Shown here: one piece after another, positions 40,291-48,484 of the stretch
How positions within the stretch are numbered: position 1 is the first letter of the stretch
Layout of the letters: every line of letters begins with the position of its first letter
Notes under the pieces: model-generated
The model's input: the letters and a program-made list of their open reading frames with translations, nothing else
The model's database searches: none
Told to the model about the DNA's origin: nothing
Position numbers and translations under genes: made by a program
Source: DAOUAE01 sp034433795
GTDB lineage: Bacteria; Chloroflexota; UBA6077; FW602-bin22; DAOUAE01
Assembly (NCBI GenBank): GCA_034433795.1
Contig: DAOUAE010000050.1
Coordinates: 12,269-76,268 of the forward strand
Direction of reading: 5' to 3'
Length of the DNA stretch: 64,000 nucleotides

Positions 40291-41522
40291 TGAAAGTGCT
40301 GATGCTGTCCTGGGAGTATCCGCCGCACAACGTCGGTGGCCTGGGCAAGCACGTCACCGAACTGGTGCCGGCGCTGGGAGCGCTCGGGGTCGAGGTCCAT
40401 CTCCTCACCCCGCGCTGGGTCGGGGGCATGGGCGAGGAGGTGGTCAGCGAGTTCAGCACCGAGGAACTGGCCCGTGGGGCCGTTCCGCCGACCGTCTACC
40501 GGGTCGAGCCGCCCCATGTGGAGATGCCCGATTTCTTCACCGGCGCCTGGCGGACCAACGTCACCCTGGAGGAGCGCGGGCGGGCGCTGATCGAGCGGCA
40601 CGGGAACTTTGACCTGCTGCATGTCCACGACTGGCTGGTGGCCTTCGCCGGTATCCAGATGAAGCACGCCTACAAACTGCCGCTCCTGGCCACCATTCAC
40701 GCCACCGAGTACGGTCGGACCCGTGGCCGTCTGGAGAGCGAGATGTCGCGGGCCATCCACCAGGTCGAGTGGTGGTTGACCTATGAGGCCTGGCGGATCA
40801 TCTGCTGCAGTCGTTTCATGGCCCAGGAGGTGATCGCCGCCTTCCGCGCCCCGGCCGATAAGATCGATGTCATTCCCAACGGGGTCGACACCGCGCGCTT
40901 CGACCGCTGGGAGGGCGTTGACCTCACCGAGTTCCGCCGCCGCTACGCCCTGCCAGAAGAGCGCATTATTTTCTCGGTGGGCCGCATCGTTTACGAGAAG
41001 GGCGTCCATCTCCTGGTCGAGGCGATGCCCCAGATTCTGGCCGCCTTTCCCCTGGCCAAACTGGTGGTGGCCGGGACGGGCGACTATCTCCCGGTCGTCC
41101 GGCGGCGGGCCGAGGAACTGGGTCTGGGTCCGAAGGTCTACTTCACCGGCTTCGTTCCCGATGAGGACCGCGACCGCCTGTTTAAGGTGGCCGACGTGGC
41201 GGCCTTTCCCAGTCTCTATGAGCCTTTCGGGATCGTGGCGCTGGAGGCGATGGCGGCCCGGACCCCGGTGGTGGTCAGCGAGATCGGCGGGCTGGCTGAG
41301 GTGGTCCGCCACGACGAGACCGGCGTCACCGTCTACCCCAATAGCGTCGAATCGCTGGCCTGGGGCATTCTGTACACCCTGCGCTATCCCGAGAAGGCCC
41401 GCGAGCGGGCGGCGCGGGCCTACGCGCTGGTCCGGCGCGAGTACAACTGGCGCCGGATCGCCGAGCAGACGCTGGCCGTCTACGAGCGGGTCGTCCGCGA
41501 GCGCCGGGCCGTGGTCTGGTGA
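40290..41522 (+). CDS. GT4-family glycosyltransferase (glycogen synthase-like)
   Basis: 410 residues, GT-B fold. The N-terminal domain starts KVLMLSWEYPPHNVGGLGKHVTEL (glycine loop), and has LLHVHDWLVAFAG. The C-terminal domain has FSVGRIVYEKGVHLLVEA and the nucleotide-sugar motif EPFGIVALEAMAARTPVVVSE with the retaining ExxxxxxxE pair. Close to actinobacterial/Chloroflexota GT4 enzymes that make glycogen-like glucans or glucosyl compounds. Acceptor and donor cannot be told. Overlaps the GNAT gene by one base and trmD by four. Confidence 0.88.
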   Translation: MKVLMLSWEYPPHNVGGLGKHVTELVPALGALGVEVHLLTPRWVGGMGEEVVSEFSTEELARGAVPPTVYRVEPPHVEMPDFFTGAWRTNVTLEERGRALIERHGNFDLLHVHDWLVAFAGIQMKHAYKLPLLATIHATEYGRTRGRLESEMSRAIHQVEWWLTYEAWRIICCSRFMAQEVIAAFRAPADKIDVIPNGVDTARFDRWEGVDLTEFRRRYALPEERIIFSVGRIVYEKGVHLLVEAMPQILAAFPLAKLVVAGTGDYLPVVRRRAEELGLGPKVYFTGFVPDEDRDRLFKVADVAAFPSLYEPFGIVALEAMAARTPVVVSEIGGLAEVVRHDETGVTVYPNSVESLAWGILYTLRYPEKARERAARAYALVRREYNWRRIAEQTLAVYERVVRERRAVVW

Positions 41523-42316
41523 GAGCCGTGCGGATCGATATCCTGACCCTCTTTCCCGGTATGTTTGTCGGCCCGTTCCAGGAGAGCATCATCAAGCGGG
41601 CCATCGCGCGCGGTCTGGTTTCGATCAACATCCACAACATCCGCGATTACGCCACCGACAAGCACCGGACCACCGACGACTACCCCTTTGGGGGTGGACC
41701 GGGCATGGTGATGAAGCCCGAGCCGATCTTCGCCTGCGCCGAGGCGGTGCTGGCCCAGGCCCGGGCGGCAGGGCTGACGGCGCAGCCGCGGATCATTCTG
41801 ATGGACCCGGCCGGGCGGCTGTTCCACCAGACGGTGGCCCAGGAACTGAGCCGGGAGGCCCACCTGATCCTCATCTGCGGCCATTACGAAGGGGTGGATG
41901 AGCGGGTGCGCCAGCATCTGGTGACCGACGAGATCTCCATCGGCGACTACATCCTGACGGGCGGGGAGCTGCCGGCGATGGTGGTGGTGGACGCGGTCGT
42001 CCGGCTCCTCCCCGGGGTGCTCGCGCCGGACGCCCTCTGCGAAGAGTCGATCAGCAGCGGGCTCCTGGAGTATCCCCAGTACACCCGGCCGGCCGAGTTC
42101 CGGGGCTGGCGGGTGCCCGATATTCTGCTCTCCGGCCACCACGCCCTGATCGCCCGCTGGCGGCGCGAGCAGGCGCTGCTGCGGACCGCCCAGCGTCGGC
42201 CCGACCTGCTGCGGCGGGCCCAGCTGACGCCCGAGGACCGCCGTTTCCTGGAGCAGCACGGTTATGGGCATCTCCTGCAGCCAGCGCCCTGCTCCTCCGC
42301 GGAAAGGAGCGGCTGA
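41519..42316 (+). CDS. trmD: tRNA (guanine-N1)-methyltransferase
   Basis: Makes m1G37 in tRNA. 265 residues, knot-fold SAM enzyme. Diagnostic motifs: IDILTLFPGMF, YPFGGGPGMVMKPEPIF, LICGHYEGVDERV and EISIGDYILTGGELPAM. GTG 41519 overlaps the previous stop; GTG 41528 is an alternative. It is outside the common rpsP-rimM-trmD-rplS operon. The C-terminus has a short extra tail (PAPCSSAERSG). Confidence 0.96.
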   Translation: MRAVRIDILTLFPGMFVGPFQESIIKRAIARGLVSINIHNIRDYATDKHRTTDDYPFGGGPGMVMKPEPIFACAEAVLAQARAAGLTAQPRIILMDPAGRLFHQTVAQELSREAHLILICGHYEGVDERVRQHLVTDEISIGDYILTGGELPAMVVVDAVVRLLPGVLAPDALCEESISSGLLEYPQYTRPAEFRGWRVPDILLSGHHALIARWRREQALLRTAQRRPDLLRRAQLTPEDRRFLEQHGYGHLLQPAPCSSAERSG

Positions 42317-42319
42317 GCC

Positions 42320-43114
42320 ATGCAGGTGGCGGCGCTGGCCAGCGGCAGTTCGGGCAACGCCCTCCTCATTCGGGTCGAGGGTCTGACCCTGCTCGTCGAC
42401 GCCGGGCTCAGCCTGCCGCGCCTGGCGGCCGCCCTGGCGGGGTTCGGTCTGACGCCGGCCGACCTCGATCTGGTTCTGCTGACCCACGAACACCACGACC
42501 ACGCGCTGGCCGTCCCGGCGCTGCAGAGCCGCCTTCAGGTGCCGGTCCTGGCCACCGCCGGCACCTGGGAGGCGCTCGGACAGACGCCCCGGGGGCAGAC
42601 GCTGGTCCCGGGACGCTGGCTGACGCTGCCGGGGGACCTCGCTGTCCTGCCGGTCCCGGTGCCCCACGACGCCACCGAGCCGGTGGGCTTTTTTCTGACC
42701 CATCCCGAGGCCCGGGTCTTCATCGCCACCGACCTCGGGCACGTGCCCGAGAGTCTGGGCGAGTATCTGGCCGCAGCCGACCTGGTGATCCTGGAGGCCA
42801 ATCACGATCCCCATCGCCTGCGCAGCGGCCCCTATCCACCGCACCTCAAGGCCCGGGTGGCCAGCCCGCTCGGTCATCTGGCCAACGAGCAGACGGCCAG
42901 CGCTCTCATCGCCACGGCCACCGGCCGGCCCCGGTGGGTCTGGCTGGCGCATCTCAGCCAGGTCAACAACACGCCCCAGATCGCCCGCCAGACCGTCGAA
43001 GGCCGGCTCCGGGCCGCCGGTCTGGCCTTGACCCCGGTCGGCGTCGCCCGGCGCGACCGACCGAGCCTGGTCTGGGACGCGCGCCGCTGCTACCAGCAGT
43101 TACCGCTGTTCTGA
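42320..43114 (+). CDS. MBL-fold metallo-hydrolase (YycJ/WalJ-like)
   Basis: 264 residues. The start MQVAALASGSSGNALLI is the YycJ/WalJ signature. Metal motif LLTHEHHDHALAV (HxHxDH form), then TDLGHVPESL and EANHD with the expected bridging Asp, and a C-terminal LAHLSQVNNTP. WalJ-type proteins are beta-lactamase-fold exonuclease-like enzymes linked to wall and replication control in Firmicutes. Here there is no walRK operon nearby. Confidence 0.88.
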   Translation: MQVAALASGSSGNALLIRVEGLTLLVDAGLSLPRLAAALAGFGLTPADLDLVLLTHEHHDHALAVPALQSRLQVPVLATAGTWEALGQTPRGQTLVPGRWLTLPGDLAVLPVPVPHDATEPVGFFLTHPEARVFIATDLGHVPESLGEYLAAADLVILEANHDPHRLRSGPYPPHLKARVASPLGHLANEQTASALIATATGRPRWVWLAHLSQVNNTPQIARQTVEGRLRAAGLALTPVGVARRDRPSLVWDARRCYQQLPLF

Positions 43115-43121
43115 CGGGAGG

Positions 43122-43901
43122 ATGAAGGTCACCATGCGCCCGAACCTGGCCAAACGCCGACTCCTGGCGGGCAAACCGATCATCGGCCCGCTCCTCGGGT
43201 TCCCCTCGCCGGCCTTCGTCGAACTGGCTGCCCTGGCCGGCTTCCACTTCGTGATGTTCGACTGCGAGCACGGGCCGATGGACCCGGAGAGCTGCGAGCA
43301 CCTGGTGCGGGCGGCCGAGGCGGCCGGCATCACCCCGCTGGCCCGGGTGCCGGTCAACGCCCCCCACGTCATTCTGCGCTACCTGGACATCGGCATCCAG
43401 GGCATTATGGTGCCCCACATCGAGACGGCCGACGATCTGCGGGCGGCGGTGGCGGCCGCCAAGTACCCGCCCGAGGGCCACCGCAGCCTGGCCGGCGTGC
43501 GGGCCGCCGCCTACGGGGTGGTCCCCTCGCTGCGCGAGTACATGGCTCAGGCCAATGCCGAGACGATGGTCATCGCCCTGCTGGAGAGCCGGCGGGCCCT
43601 GGAGAACCTGGCCGCGCTGGTGCAGGTGCCGGGGGTGGATGTGTTTCACATCGGTCCCGCGGACCTCTCGGCCTCCCTCGGCTACTACGGCCTGCCGCAG
43701 CATCCGGCGGTCCAGGCGGCGGTCGCCGAGATCATCGCCGCCGTCCGGGCGGCTGGCGGCCGGCCCGGGATGGGAGGCCTGCGCGGGGTGGAGGCGGTGC
43801 GCCAGGCCCTGGAGCGCGGGGTTCTGTGCGTGACCATCGGCGCCCGCGACCTGGTGGTGGACGCCGGCCGGGCGCTGCTCGGCGCCCTGCCTCTGGACTG
43901 A
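43122..43901 (+). CDS. HpcH/HpaI aldolase family protein
   Basis: 259 residues, TIM barrel class II aldolase. Marks: FHFVMFDCEHGPMD (base and metal region), ARVPVNAPHVILRYLDIGIQGIMVPHIE (Arg, Glu), and FHIGPADLSASLGY. Family members cleave 2-keto-3-deoxy-sugar acids or 4-hydroxy-2-oxo acids to pyruvate plus an aldehyde. Sugar-acid breakdown would fit with the dehydrogenases in the window (inference). Last gene of the run that began with the gcv promoter. Confidence 0.88.
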   Translation: MKVTMRPNLAKRRLLAGKPIIGPLLGFPSPAFVELAALAGFHFVMFDCEHGPMDPESCEHLVRAAEAAGITPLARVPVNAPHVILRYLDIGIQGIMVPHIETADDLRAAVAAAKYPPEGHRSLAGVRAAAYGVVPSLREYMAQANAETMVIALLESRRALENLAALVQVPGVDVFHIGPADLSASLGYYGLPQHPAVQAAVAEIIAAVRAAGGRPGMGGLRGVEAVRQALERGVLCVTIGARDLVVDAGRALLGALPLD

Positions 43902-43940
43902 TTCTCTGCCTCGGGGAAAGAGGGCCTCCCCTTTCCGGGT

Positions 43941-43950
43941 TTCCCCGATA
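43941..43950 (+). promoter_or_regulatory. TTCCCCGATA motif upstream of the glycosidase gene
   Basis: The 10-mer TTCCCCGATA, preceded by GGGT, lies 84 bases before ATG 44035. The same 10-mer, preceded by GGGTC, is found 58 bases before flgC. CCCGATA resembles the sigma-28 -10 (GCCGATA), but no TAAA box stands at the right distance here. Meaning unproven. Confidence 0.3.
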
Positions 43951-44034
43951 CCGCGGACCGCCGCCCCCGGCTATGCTCTCTCCGGCGGAGGCCCCGCGCT
44001 GCGCGAACGGTGGGCCGCAGGGAGAGAGCGGAAG

Positions 44035-45387
44035 ATGGTCGGGAGGATCGGCGGCCCGGAGCGGACAGGGGAAACCAGCCCGGCCTGGCCCTTCAGCCCA
44101 GGGCGCCACCGGCCGGCGGACCCGGCGCCCTCCTTCGCCGCGCTGCTGGAGGCGAGTGGCCCTCCGGCGGCCGGCGGCCAGGCGGGAGTATTCTTCCGGG
44201 GCCATCCGTCCCCGCCGGCCCAGGCCGGCGGACCGGGTCCCTTCTGGTCATCCGTCTCCGGCCGGCGGATGGAGGCGACCCCGGCGCTCGCCCCGACCGC
44301 GTCGCGCCAGCCCGCCACCGGCTTCTTCATCGGCGGACGCTTCGTCCACTCCCCGTCGCCGGCGACCGGGAAGGCACCGACAGAGCCGCTGGGCCGGCCA
44401 CCGGCGCCCGATCCGCTCGCCGCCCGGCTGGCCGCCACAGAGCCGGCTCGCACCCGTCCCGGGCCGCTGCCCCTCGAGGCCTATCCGCGCCCGCCGGGCG
44501 ACAATGGTCGGGGCATCCACTGGGTGCCCACCACCCGCTCCAGCCGTGAGGTCGTCGACCGTTTCCTCAAAGAGGCGGCGGCGATGGGGATGAAGTGGGT
44601 GGTCTTTTTGAATGATGGCGCCGATATCGGCCAGAACGACTATCTGGTAGAGCAGATCGTCGCCCACGGGATGATGCCGGTGATGCGCATCTACACGCCC
44701 GGCGTGGGGCCTATCCCCGGTGATCTGGGGGCGATGGTCCGCCATTATGTCCAGCGCGGCGTCCGCTACTTTCAGATCTATAACGAGCCGAATCTGCGGG
44801 CCGAGAACTTCGGCCAGGCCCCCGATGTCGAGCGCTACCTGGACTACTGGCTGCCGGCGGCCCAGGTCGTGGCGGCCAATGGGGGACTCCCGGGTTTCGG
44901 GGCTCTGGCGCCGGGCGGGGACTACGATGACTTGGCCTTTCTGCGCCAGGCGCTGGCGAGCATCAAGCGGCGCGGAATGGTCCACGTCCTGGACCGGGCC
45001 TGGATCAGCCTGCACAACTACACCCTGAACCACCCGCCGGAGTACACCCGCGACTCGAACGGGTTCCTCAAATTCCGCTGGTACGACCGGATCGTGCGCG
45101 AGGTGCTGGGGCGCAGTCTGCCGATCATCGGCACCGAGGGCGGAACCTATGTCGGCGCCCACGAGGACAAAACCTATCCCCCGGTGAGCGAGGCTGACCA
45201 GGTCCGCTGGGTGCTCAACGCCTACCGGTACATGCGGCAGGCCGAGCCCTACTTCTTCGCCTACACCTACTGGGTCATCGCCAACGAAGAGGGCGGCGGA
45301 ACGGATCCGGCCTTCCGCCACCAGGCGCTCTTTCAGCCGGGCGGCAGGGTGAGTCCGCTGGTGGCGGCCCTCAAGGCGCTGCGCTAG
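44035..45387 (+). CDS. Clan GH-A glycosidase with flagellar-export-like N-terminus
   Basis: 450 residues. Residues 1-135 are Pro/Ala/Gly-rich and disordered, with no signal peptide. At F34 there is F-A-A-L-L, followed by EASGPPAA. The catalytic TIM barrel (about 155-445) has the clan GH-A pair: acid/base E251 in IYNEPN and nucleophile E368 in IGTEGG, plus conserved aromatics (HNYTLN, AYTYWV). It resembles GH5/GH39-type enzymes; substrate unknown. The gene immediately precedes flgC on the same strand. Its F-x-x-L-L element is at the same depth as in FliK (F31), FlgD (F31) and FliE (F37), suggesting export through the flagellar apparatus. The alternative is an unrelated cytoplasmic or otherwise secreted glycosidase. 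Confidence 0.82.
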   Translation: MVGRIGGPERTGETSPAWPFSPGRHRPADPAPSFAALLEASGPPAAGGQAGVFFRGHPSPPAQAGGPGPFWSSVSGRRMEATPALAPTASRQPATGFFIGGRFVHSPSPATGKAPTEPLGRPPAPDPLAARLAATEPARTRPGPLPLEAYPRPPGDNGRGIHWVPTTRSSREVVDRFLKEAAAMGMKWVVFLNDGADIGQNDYLVEQIVAHGMMPVMRIYTPGVGPIPGDLGAMVRHYVQRGVRYFQIYNEPNLRAENFGQAPDVERYLDYWLPAAQVVAANGGLPGFGALAPGGDYDDLAFLRQALASIKRRGMVHVLDRAWISLHNYTLNHPPEYTRDSNGFLKFRWYDRIVREVLGRSLPIIGTEGGTYVGAHEDKTYPPVSEADQVRWVLNAYRYMRQAEPYFFAYTYWVIANEEGGGTDPAFRHQALFQPGGRVSPLVAALKALR

Positions 45388-45388
45388 G

Positions 45389-45434
45389 TAAAATTCATGC
45401 CGGGGCGGCGATCAAAATAGGGTCTTCCCCGATA
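45389..45434 (+). promoter_or_regulatory. Candidate flagellar (sigma-28-like) promoter before flgC
   Basis: TAAA (45389-45392), 14 bases, GGCGATCA (45407-45414), which matches the sigma-28 -10 GCCGATAA at six of eight positions with a spacer one base short. A second element, TTCCCCGATA, lies at 45425-45434 and is shared with the glycosidase upstream region. Which, if either, is used is unknown. Confidence 0.3.
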
Positions 45435-45492
45435 GAGGCTCGGCCCCCTGGGGCGCTAGCATGCGGCGCAGACGGAGCAGCGGAGGGTGGCG

Positions 45493-45957
45493 GTGAGTCT
45501 GCTGGCAGTTCTGCGCACGAGTGGTTCGGCCCTGACCGCCCAGCGGCTGCGCATGGATATCATCGCCCACAATGTGGCCAACAGTGAGACCACCCGGACT
45601 CCAGAGGGGGGACCCTATCGCCGGCAGCAGGTCGTCTTCGCCCCCCGCCTGCGGCCGCCGGCCGACTTCCTGACGCTTCTCCGGCGGGGCGACGTCGCCG
45701 CCCTGGCGCAGCCGGCCCGTCTGGCCGAGGGGGTGGAGGTGGTGGCGGTGCTTCCCGACCTCAGCCCACCCCGGCTGGTGTATAATCCGACCCATCCCGA
45801 CGCGAACGCCGAGGGCTATGTGGCCTACCCCAACGTCAACCTGGTCACCGAGCTGACCGACATGCTCTCGGCGACCCGCTCCTATGAGGCCAATCTGACC
45901 GTCATCCAGGCGGCCAAAGCCATGGCCCAGCGCGCTCTTGACCTGGCGCGCGGCTGA
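45493..45957 (+). CDS. flgC: Flagellar basal-body rod protein FlgC
   Basis: 154 residues; proximal rod subunit exported by the flagellar type III system. The N-terminus SGSALTAQRLRMDIIAHNVANSETT and the C-terminus YPNVNLVTELTDMLSATRSYEANLTVIQAAKAM are typical. GTG 45493 is chosen as GGAGGG lies five bases upstream and this gives the normal MSLL... start; GTG 45487 is an alternative. It is separated from flgB, which is 5 kb downstream, an unusual order. Confidence 0.95.
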   Translation: MSLLAVLRTSGSALTAQRLRMDIIAHNVANSETTRTPEGGPYRRQQVVFAPRLRPPADFLTLLRRGDVAALAQPARLAEGVEVVAVLPDLSPPRLVYNPTHPDANAEGYVAYPNVNLVTELTDMLSATRSYEANLTVIQAAKAMAQRALDLARG

Positions 45958-45980
45958 CGGGCCGGGGCAGGAGGGCGTCG

Positions 45981-47693
45981 GTGCCACCGCAGGTCCGGCA
46001 GGTCCTGCAGGCGCTCCTGGAGCAGTGGCAGCGGCTGGGGCGAACCCAGCGTCTCCTGATCCTGGCGCTGGGAGGCGTGCTGCTGGTTCTGATCGGGGCG
46101 GTGGCCGTCACCACCACCGGCCCCCAGTACACCACGATCTACCGGAACCTCTCGGAGCAGGACGCGGCCGCCATTGTCGCCCGTCTGCGCGAGCAGCGCA
46201 TCCCCTTTGAGGTGGCCGAGAACGGGACGGCCATTCGGGTCCCGGCCGACCGGGCCCATGAGATCCGCCTGCAGCTGGCCGCGCAGGGCCTGCCGCAGGG
46301 CGGGATGATCGGCTACGAGATCTTCGACCGGCCGGGGCTGGGGACGCTGGGGATGACCGAGTTCACCCAGCGGCTGAACTACCAGCGGGCGCTCGAAGGG
46401 GAGTTGAGCCGGACGATCAGCCGGCTGGACCCGGTCGAGAGCGCCCGCGTCCACCTGGCCCTGCCGCAGCCGGCGCTGCTGACCGAACGGCAGCGCGAGC
46501 CGACCGCCGCCGTGGTGCTGAAACTACGCCCCGGCCGCAATCTGGAGCCGCGCCAGGTCATGGCCATCCAGCACCTGGTCTCGCACAGCGTTGAGGGCCT
46601 CAAGCCAGAGAACGTGACGGTGGTCACGGTCGAGGGCGAGGATCTGACCGATCTCGGGCTCCAGGGCCGGGCCCAGCGGCCGGACACGACCCTGACCCGG
46701 GACCAGATCGCGGTCCAGCGCCAGGTCGAGCGGACGCTGGAGCGCAACATCGTCCAGATGCTGGAGCAGGCGCTTGGCCCTAACCGGGCGGTGGTCCGGG
46801 TGACGGTCAATCTGAACTGGGACCAGGTCCGGCGCGAGGCGGAGGTCTTCGCGCCCGCTCAGGCGGGCGGGCAGCCGAGTATTGTGCGCAGCCAGCAGCA
46901 GACGCGGGAGCGCTTCAGCGGTCCGCCCGGCACGCTCCCCGGCGGCATACCGGGGGTGAGTTCCAACGTCGGGCCGGGCCCCCAGACGGTTCCGGGGGGG
47001 ACCGCGGGGCCGCCGGTCCAGTTCGAAAAAGAAGACGTGGTGACCAACTACGAGGTCTCGAAGGCGGTCGAGCGGCTGATCAAGGCGCCGGGGTCGGTCG
47101 AGCGGATCTCGGTGGCGGTGATGCTCGATGGGCCGATGGATGAGGCGCAGGTTCAGGCCATCGAGCGGACGGTGGCGGCGGCCGCCGGGGTCAAGCCGGA
47201 GCGTGGCGATGTGGTGACGGTGACCGCTCTGCCGTTCAACCGGGCGGCGATGGAGCAGCAGGCCCGAGCGCTGGAGGAGGCCCAGCGTCTGGAGTTCTAT
47301 TATAATCTGGCCAAGATAGCGGCCGCCGTCCTGATCGCGGTGCTGGTTCTGTTGGTGGTGTGGAGCCTCCTGCGCCGGCCGGTTCTCCGGCGGCCGGCGC
47401 TGCCGGGCGAGGAGGTCTCCGCCCTGCCGACAGGCGAAAGAGCGAGACCGCTGACGCGGGTGGAGGTGCCCGAGGTGCCATCGGCCGAGGAGGAGCGCCT
47501 GCGGGCGCTCGAGCAGCGGCTGCGCGAGGCGGAGGAGCGCCGGCGGATCATCCAGGAGCATGTCGAGTCGCTGGCCCGGTCCCAGCCCGAGGCGGTGGCC
47601 GACCTCCTGCGGACCTGGCTGGAGGAAGAGGAGACACGACCGCCGGAGCAGCCGCCCGAGCCCTCGCGCAATAACACGCGGGAGCGACCATGA
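45981..47693 (+). CDS. fliF: Flagellar MS-ring protein FliF
   Basis: 570 residues. TM1 about 25-46 (LLILALGGVLLVLIGAVAV), YscJ/FliF ring domains (about 47-220; YRNLSEQDAAAIVARLREQ; LDPVESARVHLALP), periplasmic region, TM2 about 437-457, and a cytoplasmic tail. The C-terminus AVADLLRTWLEEEE matches the FliG-binding segment of FliF, yet no fliG follows: fliH is next. GTG start behind AGGAGGG. Base of the basal body and housing for the export gate. Confidence 0.95.
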   Translation: MPPQVRQVLQALLEQWQRLGRTQRLLILALGGVLLVLIGAVAVTTTGPQYTTIYRNLSEQDAAAIVARLREQRIPFEVAENGTAIRVPADRAHEIRLQLAAQGLPQGGMIGYEIFDRPGLGTLGMTEFTQRLNYQRALEGELSRTISRLDPVESARVHLALPQPALLTERQREPTAAVVLKLRPGRNLEPRQVMAIQHLVSHSVEGLKPENVTVVTVEGEDLTDLGLQGRAQRPDTTLTRDQIAVQRQVERTLERNIVQMLEQALGPNRAVVRVTVNLNWDQVRREAEVFAPAQAGGQPSIVRSQQQTRERFSGPPGTLPGGIPGVSSNVGPGPQTVPGGTAGPPVQFEKEDVVTNYEVSKAVERLIKAPGSVERISVAVMLDGPMDEAQVQAIERTVAAAAGVKPERGDVVTVTALPFNRAAMEQQARALEEAQRLEFYYNLAKIAAAVLIAVLVLLVVWSLLRRPVLRRPALPGEEVSALPTGERARPLTRVEVPEVPSAEEERLRALEQRLREAEERRRIIQEHVESLARSQPEAVADLLRTWLEEEETRPPEQPPEPSRNNTRERP

Positions 47694-48484
47694 GCAAGCG
47701 GGCTGGCGACACGCCGGGCCCGGAAAGACGGGGAGCGGCCGAGCGGTCGCGGGTGGTCAAGCGGCCGCGCCTGGTCTCCGAGGCGGTCGTCGTCGGACCC
47801 CCGCCGTCGGAGGCGCCGCGGGCGCCCCAGCCGTCTGCGGCCGAGCCCGAAGCGGTGATCGCGGCGGCCCAGGCGGCGGCGGCCCGGTTGCTGGCTGAGG
47901 CGCGGGCCCGGCTGGAGGCGGCGCAGGCCGAGGCGGAGCAGATCCGCGAGGCGGCGCGGGCCGCCGGGTACACCGAGGGGCTGGCTGCCGGACGGGCCGA
48001 GGGTCAGGCCCAGGGCTACGCTGAGGGCCTGGCCCGGGCCGAGGCCGAGGCCCGGCAGCAGGTCGAGGCTCTGCGCCGCCTGGCCGAGAACGTGCGGGTC
48101 GAATGGGCCCGGCTGGTCCGCGAGGCCGAAGAGGAGGTGGTCCGCCTGGCCCTGGCCGTCGCCGAAAAGGTCATCCGGCACACGCTCGCCGTGGACCCTC
48201 AGGCGCTGGCCGCGCTGGTGCGGGCCGCGCTGGAGCAGGTTGCGCTCACCGGCACGGTGCGGCTGCGCGTTCATCCCCAGGACTGGGATGCGCTGAGCCG
48301 GCACTGGCCGGCCGTCCAGCCGACCCTCGGCGAGGGCAGCTACGAGATCGTGGCTGACGAGCAGGTCCGGCCCGGCGGCTGCCTCATCGAGGCCGGACCG
48401 AGCCGGATCGATGCGCAGGTGGAGACGCAGCTGGCCGCCATTCGGCGGGCTCTCCTGGGAGCCGATGAGGAGGAGCAGCCGTGA
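47690..48484 (+). CDS. fliH: Flagellar assembly protein FliH
   Basis: 264 residues. N-terminal charged/Pro-rich region, an Ala-rich helical part with GxxxG-like periodicity (about 90-125, GYTEGLAAGRAEGQAQGYAEG), and a C-terminal domain (VVRLALAVAEKVIRHTL; VRLRVHPQDWDAL; GGCLIEAGPSRIDAQVETQL). It regulates the FliI ATPase and links it to the C-ring. ATG overlaps the fliF stop by four bases; fliI start overlaps its stop likewise. Confidence 0.93.
   Translation: MSKRAGDTPGPERRGAAERSRVVKRPRLVSEAVVVGPPPSEAPRAPQPSAAEPEAVIAAAQAAAARLLAEARARLEAAQAEAEQIREAARAAGYTEGLAAGRAEGQAQGYAEGLARAEAEARQQVEALRRLAENVRVEWARLVREAEEEVVRLALAVAEKVIRHTLAVDPQALAALVRAALEQVALTGTVRLRVHPQDWDALSRHWPAVQPTLGEGSYEIVADEQVRPGGCLIEAGPSRIDAQVETQLAAIRRALLGADEEEQP

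Noticed and set aside
43915..43936. Hairpin GGAAAG/CTTTCC after the HpcH gene as a terminator
   Set aside because: Only six pairs with a ten-base loop and no T-run, so not strong enough to list.
45437..45492. Sigma-54 promoter for flagellar genes
   Set aside because: No GG-N10-GC element of the right form is found upstream of flgC or the glycosidase gene.
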